A stretch of 64,000 bases of DNA from Dactylosporangium siamense (GTDB lineage: Bacteria; Actinomycetota; Actinomycetes; Mycobacteriales; Micromonosporaceae). Of the stretch, positions 8,188 to 17,454 are shown in pieces. The DNA lies in assembly GCF_016862795.1 (NCBI RefSeq), contig NZ_BONQ01000003.1, positions 1 to 64,000 on the forward strand, written 5' to 3'. Position 1 is the first letter of the stretch, and each line of letters begins with the position of its first letter. The notes under the pieces are model-generated. The model had not been told where the DNA came from and searched no databases. It saw only the letters and a program-made list of their open reading frames with translations. The position numbers and the translations under genes were made by a program.

Positions 8188-10398
8188 GTGCGCTACTTCG
8201 AACACCGGCGGCGGGTCGTCGCCACGCTCGCGGTCGGGGCGGCGGTCGTCGCCGTCGCCGCGGTCGGCGTGACGGTCGCGTCGGCGGCGGCATCCGGCTG
8301 CCGCGTCACGTACACCGTGACCAACTCGTGGCAGGGCGGCTTCGGCGCGAACGTCGACGTGACGAACCTCGGCGATCCCGTCAACGGCTGGACCCTGGCG
8401 TGGACATTCCCGGCCGGGCAGACCGTCACCCAGGCGTGGAACGCGACAGTCACCACCAGCGGCGGGCAGACCCGGGCCACGGACGCCGGCTACAACGCGC
8501 CGATCGCCACGGGCGCCACGGTGTCGTTCGGGTTCAACGGATCGTGGACCGGCTCGAACCCGTCTCCGACATCGTTTACGCTCAACGGCGTCGCGTGTAC
8601 CGGTGCCGCGTCTTCTCCTTCGCCTTCTGCTTCTGCTTCTGCTTCTGCTTCTTCTTCGGCGCCGCCCCCGCCTTCGGGCAGTGCCAAGCAGATGGAGGAT
8701 CTCGACCGCGGCCTCATCTCCGTGCGGTCGGGCAGCGGCAACCTCGTCTCGTGGCGCCTGCTCGGCACCGAGGCCCTGGCGACGCCGTTCGCCGTCTATC
8801 GCGGCACCACCCGGATCGCGACCGTTACCAACTCCACGAACTACCTCGATTCCGGTGCCGCCGCGGATGCGTCCTACACGGTGCGCGCCGTCGTCGGTGG
8901 TGCTGAGCAGGCCGCGTCCGGGGCGTCGCTGCGGTTCGCGTCCGGGTATCTGGACGTCCCGATCTCCTCGCCCGGCTCCGGCTACACGGCCAACGACGCC
9001 TCCGTCGGCGACCTCGACGGTGACGGGCGCTACGAGCTCGTCCTGAAATGGGATCCCGCCGACGCCAAGGACAACTCGCAGTCGGGGGTGACCGGCGTGG
9101 TGTACGTGGACGCCTACCGCCTCGACGGGCAGCGGCTGTGGCGGATCAATCTCGGCCGGAACATCCGCGCCGGGGCGCATTACACGCAGTTCCAGGTGTA
9201 CGACTACGACGGCGACGGGCGCGCCGAGGTGGCCATGAAGACCGCGGACGCCACCGTCGACGGCACGGGACGCGTCATCGGCAGCGCCTCCGCCGACTAC
9301 CGCAACAGCTCCGGCTACGTGCTCAGCGGGCCCGAGTACCTCACCATGTTCAACGGCCTCACCGGCGCCGCGATGTCCACAGTGGACTACGTGCCGCCGC
9401 GGGGCACGGTGTCGTCGTGGGGCGACAGCTACGGCAACCGGGTCGACCGGTTCCTGGCCGGCACCGCATACCTGGACGGGCAGCGGCCCAGCCTGGTCAT
9501 GGCCCGCGGGTACTACACCCGGTCGGTCATCGTCGCCTGGGACTTCCGCAACGGTTCGCTGACCCGGCGCTGGACGTTCGACAGCAGCAGCTCCGGCAAC
9601 AGCGCCTACGCCGGGCAGGGCAACCACCAGCTCTCCGTCGCCGACGTCGATCTCGACGGACGCGACGAAATCGTTTACGGGTCCATGGCCGTCGACGACA
9701 ACGGCGCCCGCCTGTGGAACACCGGCAACGGCCACGGCGACGCCATGCACGTCGGCGACCTCGACCCGTCCCGCCCCGGCCTGGAGGAGTTCAAGGTCGA
9801 CGAGGACGGCAGCAAGCCGTCGTCGTGGATGGCCGACGCCCGCACCGGGCAGGTCCTGTGGACCACCCCCGCCAACGGCGACAACGGCCGCGGCGTGTCC
9901 GGCGACATCTGGGCCGGCAGCGCCGGCGCCGAGTCGTGGTCCTCGGCCGCCGACGGCGTGCGCAACCCCCGCGGCACCGTCGTGTCCTCGCGCAAGCCCG
10001 GCTCGACGAACTTCCTGGCCTGGTGGGACGGCGACACGACCCGGGAGCTCCTGGACGGCACCCACGTCGACAAGTACGGCACCTCCGGCGACACCCGCCT
10101 GCTGACCGCCGCCGGCGTGCACTCCAACAACAGCACGAAGGCCACGCCGTCGCTGTCCGGCGACATCCTCGGCGACTGGCGCGAGGAGGTCGTCTGGCCG
10201 ACGTCGGACAACACCGCGCTGCGCATCTACAGCACCCCCGACCCGACGTCGACCCGGCTGTTCACGCTGATGCACGACCCGCAGTACCGGTGCGCGATCG
10301 CGTGGCAGAACACCGCCTACAACCAGCCGCCGCACCCGTCGTACTTCATCGGCAGCGGCATGTCGACCCCACCGGCGCCGCTGATCTACGTCCGGTAG
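8188..10398 (+). CDS. Rhamnogalacturonan lyase PL11 with N-terminal CBM2
   Basis: This 736-aa secreted enzyme starts at GTG 8188 behind a GAGGAGCGG ribosome site. An N-terminal signal peptide (to about residue 37) precedes a family 2 carbohydrate-binding module (about 38-137: YTVTNSWQGGFGANV, WNATV, FTLNGVACT), which binds cellulose. A Ser/Ala linker leads to the PL11 domain (about 165-736), with the characteristic LDRGLISVRSGSGNLVSWRLLG start and calcium-binding DGDGRYE, DYDGDGRAEV and DVDLDGRDEIVYG loops of its propeller. The enzyme cleaves the rhamnogalacturonan I backbone of pectin by beta-elimination, similar to Bacillus YesW/YesX. The CBM would hold it on plant cell wall. Confidence 0.93.
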   Translation: MRYFEHRRRVVATLAVGAAVVAVAAVGVTVASAAASGCRVTYTVTNSWQGGFGANVDVTNLGDPVNGWTLAWTFPAGQTVTQAWNATVTTSGGQTRATDAGYNAPIATGATVSFGFNGSWTGSNPSPTSFTLNGVACTGAASSPSPSASASASASSSAPPPPSGSAKQMEDLDRGLISVRSGSGNLVSWRLLGTEALATPFAVYRGTTRIATVTNSTNYLDSGAAADASYTVRAVVGGAEQAASGASLRFASGYLDVPISSPGSGYTANDASVGDLDGDGRYELVLKWDPADAKDNSQSGVTGVVYVDAYRLDGQRLWRINLGRNIRAGAHYTQFQVYDYDGDGRAEVAMKTADATVDGTGRVIGSASADYRNSSGYVLSGPEYLTMFNGLTGAAMSTVDYVPPRGTVSSWGDSYGNRVDRFLAGTAYLDGQRPSLVMARGYYTRSVIVAWDFRNGSLTRRWTFDSSSSGNSAYAGQGNHQLSVADVDLDGRDEIVYGSMAVDDNGARLWNTGNGHGDAMHVGDLDPSRPGLEEFKVDEDGSKPSSWMADARTGQVLWTTPANGDNGRGVSGDIWAGSAGAESWSSAADGVRNPRGTVVSSRKPGSTNFLAWWDGDTTRELLDGTHVDKYGTSGDTRLLTAAGVHSNNSTKATPSLSGDILGDWREEVVWPTSDNTALRIYSTPDPTSTRLFTLMHDPQYRCAIAWQNTAYNQPPHPSYFIGSGMSTPPAPLIYVR

Positions 10399-10473
10399 GT
10401 CCCCGTTTGCCGGTTCTTTGCCCCGTCTTTGGGGGACTCGGAACTGTCATACGGGGGCGGTAGGTTGTTGCGC

Positions 10474-12930
10474 ATGAGCGTTGGTGTCACCCGCAGGGTG
10501 GACCGCTGCCTGCTCGTCGGCGACGTGCCGATGTTGCCGGTGGTGCCCGACGGGTGGCTGGCCGTGCTGGTCGACCCGGACCTCGAGGTGACCGCCGACG
10601 ACCTCGCCGAGCCGGTGCGGGCCGGTCTCGGCGGCGACAGTTCCGGCGGGGCCGGGGGCTCCGAGGGCTCCGGGCTCGGCGGCGACAGTGTCCTGCTGCT
10701 CGCCGCCGGGCCGCTCGGTGCGGAGCTCGCCGCCGTGCTTGACCGGCCCGTCGTCGCGCCGGACGGGCCGGTCGTGCAGACCCCAGGCGGCGTCCTGGTC
10801 ACCACCGACATCGCCGGCGGCTGGTGGCGGCACCGCCCCGGCCGCGCACCGGAGCCCCTCGGCCCGCGCTGGCCCTCCCCCGACTGGCAGGCCCTCGTGC
10901 CTCCGGCGCCCTCGTGGCCGACCGCGGTCATCGCCCAGCCGGTGCCCGCCGGGTGGCTGCTCTCCCCCGGCCCGGTCGGCGCCGCGGCCGCCTATGACGG
11001 GGTCGAGTTCGCCGTCGCCGTCGACCCCGAGCGCCCCCGCCTCCTGCTCGACCCGACCCTCACCGCCGACCTGCTCGCCCAGGCCATGACCGCCCTGCCC
11101 ACCAGGGTCCGCCGCGTCGCCGACCTCGTCCCGCTCGGCGCCGGCCAGGGCGCGGGCCGGTTCCTGGCCTTTTCGGCGGCCCGCCTGCTCGGCGAGCCGG
11201 TCCACCTGGTCAACGGGGTGCCGCTGCATCCACCCGCCGGGCCGATCACGGTGTTCGCCCTCGACGCACACCGCCGCCCGGTCTGGGCCGAGCCGGCCTG
11301 GCTGCTGCGGGTCACGCCCGACGGGGCCGAGGAGGTCGTCGCGTCCTCGCCGCCGCATGCGTCGCTGCGACCGCTGGACCCGGCCACGTATGCGATGGAC
11401 CTGGGCTGGCAGGTGCGGTTGAGCGGGGGTGGCATCCACGCGTTCCCGGGCCCGCCGCCACCACCGGCGAAGGGCCGGGCGTCGCTGCCCGACCCGCTCG
11501 GCAAGGGCCGGTCGTTGTCGTTCACCGTCACGGCGCCGGGGGCGCTCGTTCTGGACACCTCCCCCGACGACGGCCCGCCTGGCTCCGGAGGGTCCGGCCC
11601 TGCCGCGGCGGGTGACGCCGCCGTGGCGGGCAGTGGCACCTCAGCCGGCGCCGCTCCATTGGACGGCGGCCTTGCCTCCCCTGGCTCCGTGGGCTCCCTT
11701 GCCTCCACGGGCTCCGCGAGCTCCATGGGCCCTGCGGGCTCGCCTGGCTCCGCGGGCCCCGTGGGCCCCACGGGCTCCCCTGGCTCTGCGGGCTCCCTTG
11801 CCTCCACGGGCTCCGCGAGCTCCATGGGCTCGGCGGGCTCCCCTGGCTCCGCGGGCCCCGTGGGCTCTGCCGGCTCCGCGGGCGTTGGTGTTCCGGACGG
11901 TCGCGCCGGGGTCTACCGGGTCGTCGTCGGCAGTCGTGACGAGACGATCGACGACCTGGTGTGGCCGCCGCTATCAGCGATGTTCACCGCGCTCCTGACC
12001 GACATCCCCGCCGCGGTCGACCTGGTCGTCGAGGGCAAGTCGTCCACGTGGGGCGAGGCGGCGGAGCGGGAGCTCGCCGAGCGGCACCCGGGCAACGGCG
12101 TGACCAGCGGGCAGGCCCGTGAGTTCCAGCGCTGCGACCTGCTGCCCGTGCGGCTCGCGCCGGCACCGGCGGACCCGCCCGCAGTGGTCCGGCACGCCCG
12201 CAACGGGCTGGCGCTGCTGGCCGCCGCGGCGGTGGTCGTCCTGCTGCTCGCCGTCGCCGGGGCGGTCGCGTTCTGGCCACGCGGGGGCGACGGCGCCGAC
12301 CTCGCCGGCGGGAGCGAGCCCCGGACCGCGACCGTCCCCGGCACCGCACCCGGCTCGACGGCCGGATCGGCGGCGATCTCGAGCGGCAGCGCCTCGCCGA
12401 GGCCCAGCGTGTCGGCGTCGCCGCGGCCGGGCGCGTCCACGCAGGCACCGGCCTCCACCAGCCCCGGTGCCCCATCGACGGTGGCGAGCAACCCGCCGCT
12501 GCCCCTCGACACCGCCACCAACGTCGCCGCGGGCCGGGTTACCTCGGAGAGCAGCCACACTGAGGCGTACCGGTCGGATCGGGTCACCGACGGTGATCCC
12601 TTGAGCTACTGGGAGAGCCGCAACAACGCGTTGCCGCAGTGGGTCCAGGTCGACCTGGGCGGGCCGGTCGCGGTGCGCCGCATCGTCCTGCGCCTGCCCC
12701 CGTCGTCGGAGTGGCCGGCGAGGACCCAGACGGTGACGGTGCTCGGCAGCCTCGACGGCTCCACGTTCTCGACCATCGCGGGCGGCTCGTGCCGCTTCGA
12801 CGCCGGCAACGGCCAGCGCGCCACGCTCGGTGTCAGCTCCGGCGAGCAGCGATATGTCCGCATCCTCATCTCGTCGAACTCGATCCAACCGGCCGGGCAA
12901 CTGTCATCCGTCGAGGTCTACCGCGGCTGA
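10474..12930 (+). CDS. Membrane protein with collagen-like repeats and discoidin domain
   Basis: The protein has 818 aa from ATG 10474; an in-frame upstream ATG lies in an unlikely leader. A large N-terminal region (about 1-395) of unknown fold lacks a signal peptide. It is followed by a Gly/Ser/Ala/Pro collagen-like tract (about 398-471) of GSPGSAGPVG-type triplets. A single membrane helix (about 579-602, GLALLAAAAVVVLLLAVAGAV) is followed by a Ser/Pro linker. The C-terminal F5/8 type C domain (about 673-818) has NVAAGRVTSES, PQWVQVDLGGP and RYVRILI motifs. The discoidin domain probably lies outside the cell and binds glycans; the N-terminal part would be cytoplasmic. Function unknown. Confidence 0.8.
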   Translation: MSVGVTRRVDRCLLVGDVPMLPVVPDGWLAVLVDPDLEVTADDLAEPVRAGLGGDSSGGAGGSEGSGLGGDSVLLLAAGPLGAELAAVLDRPVVAPDGPVVQTPGGVLVTTDIAGGWWRHRPGRAPEPLGPRWPSPDWQALVPPAPSWPTAVIAQPVPAGWLLSPGPVGAAAAYDGVEFAVAVDPERPRLLLDPTLTADLLAQAMTALPTRVRRVADLVPLGAGQGAGRFLAFSAARLLGEPVHLVNGVPLHPPAGPITVFALDAHRRPVWAEPAWLLRVTPDGAEEVVASSPPHASLRPLDPATYAMDLGWQVRLSGGGIHAFPGPPPPPAKGRASLPDPLGKGRSLSFTVTAPGALVLDTSPDDGPPGSGGSGPAAAGDAAVAGSGTSAGAAPLDGGLASPGSVGSLASTGSASSMGPAGSPGSAGPVGPTGSPGSAGSLASTGSASSMGSAGSPGSAGPVGSAGSAGVGVPDGRAGVYRVVVGSRDETIDDLVWPPLSAMFTALLTDIPAAVDLVVEGKSSTWGEAAERELAERHPGNGVTSGQAREFQRCDLLPVRLAPAPADPPAVVRHARNGLALLAAAAVVVLLLAVAGAVAFWPRGGDGADLAGGSEPRTATVPGTAPGSTAGSAAISSGSASPRPSVSASPRPGASTQAPASTSPGAPSTVASNPPLPLDTATNVAAGRVTSESSHTEAYRSDRVTDGDPLSYWESRNNALPQWVQVDLGGPVAVRRIVLRLPPSSEWPARTQTVTVLGSLDGSTFSTIAGGSCRFDAGNGQRATLGVSSGEQRYVRILISSNSIQPAGQLSSVEVYRG
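11690..11885 (+). repeat. Short tandem DNA repeat encoding collagen-like tract
   Basis: Near-identical 15-30 bp blocks built from GGCTCC(C)CTGGCTCCGCGGGC and GCCTCCACGGGCTCCGCGAG repeat through this stretch and encode the Gly-X-Y-like part of the gene at 10474. Such arrays are prone to length change. Confidence 0.75.
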
Positions 12931-13067
12931 CCCGATCGACGGTCCGCGGCGCATCCCGTTCCGGACGGGCACCGCGTATCGCCCGCAAGCGATCTCGTGC
13001 GCGTTCGACCTCAGCACCGAGCCCGTGGGGCCGTCTGATGCCTGCTGTCTCCCGTCGTCGGCCGCAG

Positions 13068-13287
13068 GTGTTCGGTGGGGTCGCCCGGCTGCTGGTGGTC
13101 GTGACCGTCGTTGTGATCGTGCCGCGCGCATCGTCGCCGGACGGGCCGGTGAGGTCGTCGGCGCGTACATCGAGGCGGTGCGGGACAGGTCATGCTGAAC
13201 GCTCACCGCGCCGGTGGCAGTTCGAGCGACAAGCTGTTCACGCTCGAGCACGCCGGCGGCGGCTGGTCGATCCGCGACTTCGCGTGA
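13068..13287 (+). pseudogene. Decayed small membrane-anchored protein gene
   Basis: Protein-like pieces lie in three different frames in a row. A membrane helix VFGGVARLLVVVTVVVIV begins at GTG 13068. AARIVAGRAGEVVGAYIEAV follows in a second frame, closing at 13198. The tail SSSDKLFTLEHAGGGWSIRDFA lies in a third frame, ending with TGA at 13285-13287. The order helix, then GEVVGAYIEAV, then GGGWSIRDF matches small actinobacterial proteins with a lumazine-binding/DUF4878-like fold, so this looks like a remnant broken by at least two frameshifts. Confidence 0.45.
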
Positions 13288-13332
13288 CGCCGTGGGGCGC
13301 CGGGACGCGCACGCGCTCGTAGAGTTGCGGGT

Positions 13333-13779
13333 GTGCGGATCCGGATCGAGGGCAGCGACCTGCCGGGGCGGCGGGCCGGGGCGGAGGCCGACGCGCTGCG
13401 GCTCGGTGGCGTCCACGTCGGTGTCCAGCGTAAGGCCGAGGTGGTCGACCGGGTGGCGGCCGACGCGGCGCAGGTGGCGTGGGAGTTCGAGGTGACCAGC
13501 CGCGAGATCGACGGGCTGCTCGACGTCGGCGGGCCGTGGGTGCACGGCCGCCCCGGCGCGAGGTTCCTCTACCTCAGCTGGGGCGCGGTGACCGGCGACG
13601 AGTTCGCGATGTTCCGCCGGGCGAAGCTGATGTTCGGCGACATCCCGACGGAGCTCCTGCGCGCCGCTCACGAGGCCGCCGGCCAGAAGCTCGTCGGGCG
13701 GCTCGGGCTGACCGACGCGGCGGGCGGGCCGGTGTGCGCACGGGTCCGGCCGCCCGCCATCACCTGGACCCTGGAGTAG
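13333..13779 (+). CDS. DUF5990 family protein
   Basis: The gene encodes 148 aa from GTG 13333. The sequence matches the DUF5990 pattern closely: start VRIRIEGSDLPG, then VHVGVQRKAEVVD, GPWVHGRPGARFLYLSWG, EFAMFRRAKLMFGDI and the C-terminal CARVRPPAITW. DUF5990 proteins are small cytosolic proteins common in actinobacteria with no known function. It is monocistronic as far as can be seen, with a decayed gene upstream and intergenic repeats downstream. Confidence 0.9.
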   Translation: MRIRIEGSDLPGRRAGAEADALRLGGVHVGVQRKAEVVDRVAADAAQVAWEFEVTSREIDGLLDVGGPWVHGRPGARFLYLSWGAVTGDEFAMFRRAKLMFGDIPTELLRAAHEAAGQKLVGRLGLTDAAGGPVCARVRPPAITWTLE

Positions 13780-13990
13780 TGCTCACCAAAGCGGCGATCG
13801 AGCCCGGAGCACGCAGGAACAGCGCCCAAAGGCAGCGATCGAGCCGGAGCATCCAGGAGCAGGGCCCAAAGGCAGCGATCGACTCCGGGGCGCCCTGGAG
13901 CAGGACTCACCGAGAGCGACGATCAAGTCCGGAGCGCCCTGGAGCACAGCTCACAGAGCGGCGATCGACTCCGGGGCGCGCTCGCGCCGG
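13780..13990. repeat. Five imperfect 40-44 bp tandem repeats
   Basis: Units built around GCGATCGA(G/C)(C/T)CCGG(A/G)GC recur with their GATC cores at 13796, 13837, 13877, 13921 and 13963. The last copy reads into the 3' end of the minus-strand gene ending at 13951 and encodes its C-terminal ERAPESIAAL. The array separates two convergent genes. Confidence 0.7.
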
Positions 13991-14577
13991 GCGAGGGCGC
14001 GGATCACCGGTAGTGGGCCGTGCCGCCACGTCGCGAGCCGGCCGAGCAGCTCGACCGTGGCGTCGGCCGCGGCGGGGGACGGTGCCGGGGTCGGCAGGTC
14101 CAGGCTGACCGCCAGGTCGTCGGTGTGCACGACCAGCTCCAGGACCCGGGTGAGCAGGAAGTCGTCGACCTGGAGCCCCCAGTCGCCGAGGTCGACGACG
14201 CGGTCCTCGGACTGTGCCGGCACGGTGCTGCGCAGTTCGGCCAGCGCCGCGTCGACCTCGGCGGCGAGGTCGGCGGGAGTGGTCTGACCAGCGGCGGACT
14301 CACCCCGTTCGAGGATGCCCCGATTATCCGAGCTGTCCACGCCGGAGGTGACCCAGCCCGCGCCGGTGAAGTGGTCCAGGACCGGGATCGCGGTGCCGCC
14401 GGGCGGGGCGGACAGCAGCATGAGGGTGCGGGTCACCTGGTTGGCGAGGTGGCGGGCGAGCCCGCCGACCGTGAAGCCGGGCAGCGCGCTCGGTGCGGAC
14501 CACGAGGCGGCTACGGCGGGGTCGCGCACCAGCGTCGCCGCGGTCGCCGAGGAATCGAGGAAGGCGTTTCGGATCAC
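13951..14577 (-). CDS. Maleylpyruvate isomerase N-terminal/DinB-fold protein
   Basis: The protein has 208 aa from GTG 14577. The arrangement FLDSSATAATLVRDPAVAASWSAPSALPGFTVGGLARHLANQV, with a histidine in the second helix and ELVVHTDDLAVSLDLP later, matches the mycothiol-dependent maleylpyruvate isomerase/DinB four-helix fold. Here His46-type and HTDD residues could bind metal. Most such actinobacterial paralogues have no defined substrate. Its last codons are formed by an intergenic repeat unit, so the C-terminus may have been remodelled by repeat insertion. Confidence 0.8.
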   Translation of the reverse strand: MIRNAFLDSSATAATLVRDPAVAASWSAPSALPGFTVGGLARHLANQVTRTLMLLSAPPGGTAIPVLDHFTGAGWVTSGVDSSDNRGILERGESAAGQTTPADLAAEVDAALAELRSTVPAQSEDRVVDLGDWGLQVDDFLLTRVLELVVHTDDLAVSLDLPTPAPSPAAADATVELLGRLATWRHGPLPVIRALARRERAPESIAAL

Positions 14578-14601
14578 CCGACGACAGTAGCCGCACAGCG
14601 T

Positions 14602-14636
14602 GAGGCCCAGGGGGCCGTCAGCACCCCCTGGGCCTC
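14602..14636. terminator. Hairpin terminator after sugar ABC operon
   Basis: A perfect 13-bp stem (GAGGCCCAGGGGG paired with CCCCCTGGGCCTC) with a 9-nt loop lies 58 bp beyond the permease stop on the minus strand. There is no clear T-run, which is common in high-GC genomes. Confidence 0.8.
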
Positions 14637-14693
14637 ATTCATCCGCTGGTAAGCGTCCCGCCCGGACCACGTACCAGGGAAACCACCGGAAAC

Positions 14694-15917
14694 TCAGCGG
14701 GACCGGCCGGCTCGGCGCTTGGCCCAGACGTCGAAGGCGACCGCGGCCAGCAGGACCAGGCCCTTGACGAGCATGACGCGTTCGCTGGGTGAGCCGATCA
14801 GTGACATGCCGTTGTTGATGACGGCCATGATGAGGCCGCCGGTGATGGCGCCGACGACCTTGCCGACGCCGCCCTGGACGGCGGCGCCGCCGATGAAGGC
14901 GGCCGCGATCGCGTCGAGTTCGAAGGCGTTGCCGGCGGTGGGGCCGGCCTGGTTGAGGCGGCCGGCGAAGATGATGCCGGCGACCGAGGCGAGCAGGCCC
15001 ATGTTCACGAAGATCCAGAACGTGACCGACTTGACCTTCACGCCCGAGAGTCCCGCGGCCTGCAGGTTGCCGCCGACGGCGTAGATGTGCCGGCCGAAGA
15101 CGGTGCGCTGGGAGATCAGGGTGTACGTGAGCACGAGCGCTGCCAGCAGCACCAGCACCCAGGGCAGGTTCTTGAACCTGGCCAGCTGGACGACGATGAA
15201 CATCAGCACGACGGACGCGCCGGCGATCTTCAAACCGAAGACCAGAGGCGTGTCGACCGCCTGGCCGTAGCCGATGCGGGCGCGGCGGGCCCGCCACTGC
15301 ACGGCCACGATGCCGGCGACGGCGGCGAGGCCGACGAGCAGGGTGAAGAGGTCGGCGCCACCGAGGACGCCGAGGCCGATGTTCTTCAGGAACCCGGGCG
15401 TGAAGCCGTTGGCGAGGGTCCGCACGTCGTCGGGGAACGGGCCGATGCCCTGGTTGCCCAGGACCGTCATGGTGAGTGCCCGGAAGACGAGCATGCCGGC
15501 GAGGGTGACGATGAACGCGGGGATGCCGAAGTACGCGATCCAGAAGCCCTGCCACGCGCCGATCAGCGCGCCCACGACCAGGGTCGCGAGGATGGCGAGG
15601 GGCCACGGCACGTCCAGGTTGACCATGAGGACCGCGGCGACGGCGCCGGTGACGGCGACGACGGAGCCCGCGGACAGGTCGATGTGCCCGGCGATGATGA
15701 TCAGGATCATGCCGATGGCGAGGATCAGGATGTATGAGTTCTGCACGACGATGTTCGAGATGTTCTGCGGTTCCAGCAGCGAGCCGGACGTCAGGATCTC
15801 GAACAGGACCACGATCGCGGCGAACGCGATGTAGATCCCGCTCTGGCGCAGGTTGACCGAGAACCGGGTCGGCGCCGTGACCGCGGTCTCCGGGTCGGCC
15901 TCCACGATGGTCGTCAT
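14694..15917 (-). CDS. mmsB: Monosaccharide ABC transporter permease
   Basis: This 407-aa polytopic protein of the BPD_transp_2 type has about ten hydrophobic helices and the signature [21 protein letters not shown] near residue 75. Other conserved segments are [33 protein letters not shown] and [15 protein letters not shown]. It forms the channel for sugar uptake with the ATPase encoded just upstream, whose stop overlaps this ATG by 4 bp. The length and motifs fit the XylH/MmsB branch, which carries xylose, arabinose, glucose or galactose; the exact sugar cannot be told. Confidence 0.92.
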   Translation of the reverse strand: MTTIVEADPETAVTAPTRFSVNLRQSGIYIAFAAIVVLFEILTSGSLLEPQNISNIVVQNSYILILAIGMILIIIAGHIDLSAGSVVAVTGAVAAVLMVNLDVPWPLAILATLVVGALIGAWQGFWIAYFGIPAFIVTLAGMLVFRALTMTVLGNQGIGPFPDDVRTLANGFTPGFLKNIGLGVLGGADLFTLLVGLAAVAGIVAVQWRARRARIGYGQAVDTPLVFGLKIAGASVVLMFIVVQLARFKNLPWVLVLLAALVLTYTLISQRTVFGRHIYAVGGNLQAAGLSGVKVKSVTFWIFVNMGLLASVAGIIFAGRLNQAGPTAGNAFELDAIAAAFIGGAAVQGGVGKVVGAITGGLIMAVINNGMSLIGSPSERVMLVKGLVLLAAVAFDVWAKRRAGRSR

Positions 15918-17452
15918 GAGCGTTCCTTCAAGCTGGTCATGAGCTGCATGAGCCGCTCGGGGGTCGCGTCGGCGCGGGACAGCTCGCCGGTGACCCGGCC
16001 CGCCGACAGGGCGTAGATGCGGTCGCAGATGCCGAGCAGTTCCGGCAGCTCGGAGGAGATGACGAGGATCGCCTTGCCCTCGTCGGCGAGCCGGTTGATG
16101 ATCGTGTAGATCTCGTACTTGGCGCCGATGTCGATGCCGCGGGTCGGCTCGTCCAGGATCAGCACGTCAGGGTTCGTGAAGATCCATTTGGCGAGGACGA
16201 CCTTCTGCTGGTTGCCGCCGCTGAGGGTGCCGGTGACCGCGCCGACGCCGGGTGCCTTGATGTTGAGGCTGTGCCGGTACTCCTCGGCGACCTGGAACTC
16301 TCGGTTGTCGTCGACCCAGCCGCCCTTTGCCAGAAGGGACAGCGCGGCTCCGGAGACGTTGCGCTGGATGTCCTCGATGAGGTTCAGGCCGTAGCGTTTA
16401 CGGTCCTCGGTGGCGTACGCGATACCGTGCGCGATCGCGTCGCCGACGGTGCGCAGCTGCACCGGGACACCGTCCTTGTACACCTGGCCGGTGATGCCGG
16501 TGCCGTAGCTGCGGCCGAAGACGCTCATCGCCAGCTCGGTGCGCCCGGCGCCCATGAGCCCGGCGAGACCGACGATCTCGCCGCGCCGCACGGACAGGTT
16601 CGCCCGGTCGACGATCGTCCGCCCGTGCTGGGTCGGGCTGTGCACGGTCCAGTCCTCGATCCGCAACGCCTCTTCGCCGACAACAGAGGTGTGCGGCGGG
16701 AAGCGGTGCGACAGGTCCCGGCCGACCATGCCGGAGATGATCCGGTCCTCGGACACGTCCTTGCCCCGCATGTCGAGGGTCTCGATGGTGCGGCCGTCCC
16801 GCAGGATCGTGGTGGTGTCGGCGACCGCCTCGATCTCGTTGAGCTTGTGCGAGATGATCACGCAGGTGATGCCGCGCTCGCGGAACTCCAGCAGCAGGTC
16901 CAGCAGGTGCCGGGAGTCCGACTCGTTGAGCGCCGCGGTCGGCTCGTCGAGGATGAGCAGCCGCACCTCCTTCGACAGCGCCTTGGCGATCTCGACGAGC
17001 TGCTGCTTGCCGACGCCGAGGTCCATCGCCGGGGTGACCGGGTTGTCCCGCAGGCCGACCCGGCGCAGGAGCGCGCCGGCTTCGGCGTTGGTGCGGTTCC
17101 AGTCGATCAGGCCCCGGTGGACCCGCTCGTTGCCGAGGAAGATGTTCTCCGCGATCGACATGTGCGGGATGAGCGCCAGCTCCTGGTGGATGATGACGAT
17201 CCCGCGCCGCTCGCTGTCGCGGATCCCGCCGAAATGGCAGGGCTCCCCGTCGAACTCGATCTCACCGCTGTAGGAGCCGTGCGGGTACACCCCGGACAGC
17301 ACCTTCATGAGGGTCGACTTCCCGGCGCCGTTCTCGCCGCAGATCGCGTGGATCTCCCCGCGGCGCACCTCGAGGTTCACATCCTGCAGCGCGGCAACGC
17401 CGGGAAACGTCTTGGTGATGCCGCGCATCCGCAGAATTACATCAGAGGACAT
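15914..17452 (-). CDS. mmsA: Monosaccharide ABC transporter ATP-binding protein
   Basis: This 512-aa duplicated ATPase of the RbsA/XylG/MmsA type starts at ATG 17452, 2 nt after the stop of the binding-protein gene. The first half has Walker [10 protein letters not shown], the signature [15 protein letters not shown] and Walker [12 protein letters not shown]. The second half has [10 protein letters not shown] in place of a normal Walker A, with signature LSGGNQQKV and Walker [13 protein letters not shown]. The degenerate Walker A in the second domain is normal for this family. It energises uptake through the MmsB channel. Confidence 0.94.
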   Translation of the reverse strand: MSSDVILRMRGITKTFPGVAALQDVNLEVRRGEIHAICGENGAGKSTLMKVLSGVYPHGSYSGEIEFDGEPCHFGGIRDSERRGIVIIHQELALIPHMSIAENIFLGNERVHRGLIDWNRTNAEAGALLRRVGLRDNPVTPAMDLGVGKQQLVEIAKALSKEVRLLILDEPTAALNESDSRHLLDLLLEFRERGITCVIISHKLNEIEAVADTTTILRDGRTIETLDMRGKDVSEDRIISGMVGRDLSHRFPPHTSVVGEEALRIEDWTVHSPTQHGRTIVDRANLSVRRGEIVGLAGLMGAGRTELAMSVFGRSYGTGITGQVYKDGVPVQLRTVGDAIAHGIAYATEDRKRYGLNLIEDIQRNVSGAALSLLAKGGWVDDNREFQVAEEYRHSLNIKAPGVGAVTGTLSGGNQQKVVLAKWIFTNPDVLILDEPTRGIDIGAKYEIYTIINRLADEGKAILVISSELPELLGICDRIYALSAGRVTGELSRADATPERLMQLMTSLKERS

Positions 17453-17454
17453 CG

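Noticed and set aside
7240-10335. A 1031-codon minus-strand ORF opposite the PL11 lyase
   Set aside because: Antisense shadow with no domain; CBM2 and PL11 are on the plus strand.
10399-10440. GTCCCC/GGGGAC pair after the PL11 gene as a terminator
   Set aside because: Stem of only six pairs with a long loop; too weak to call.
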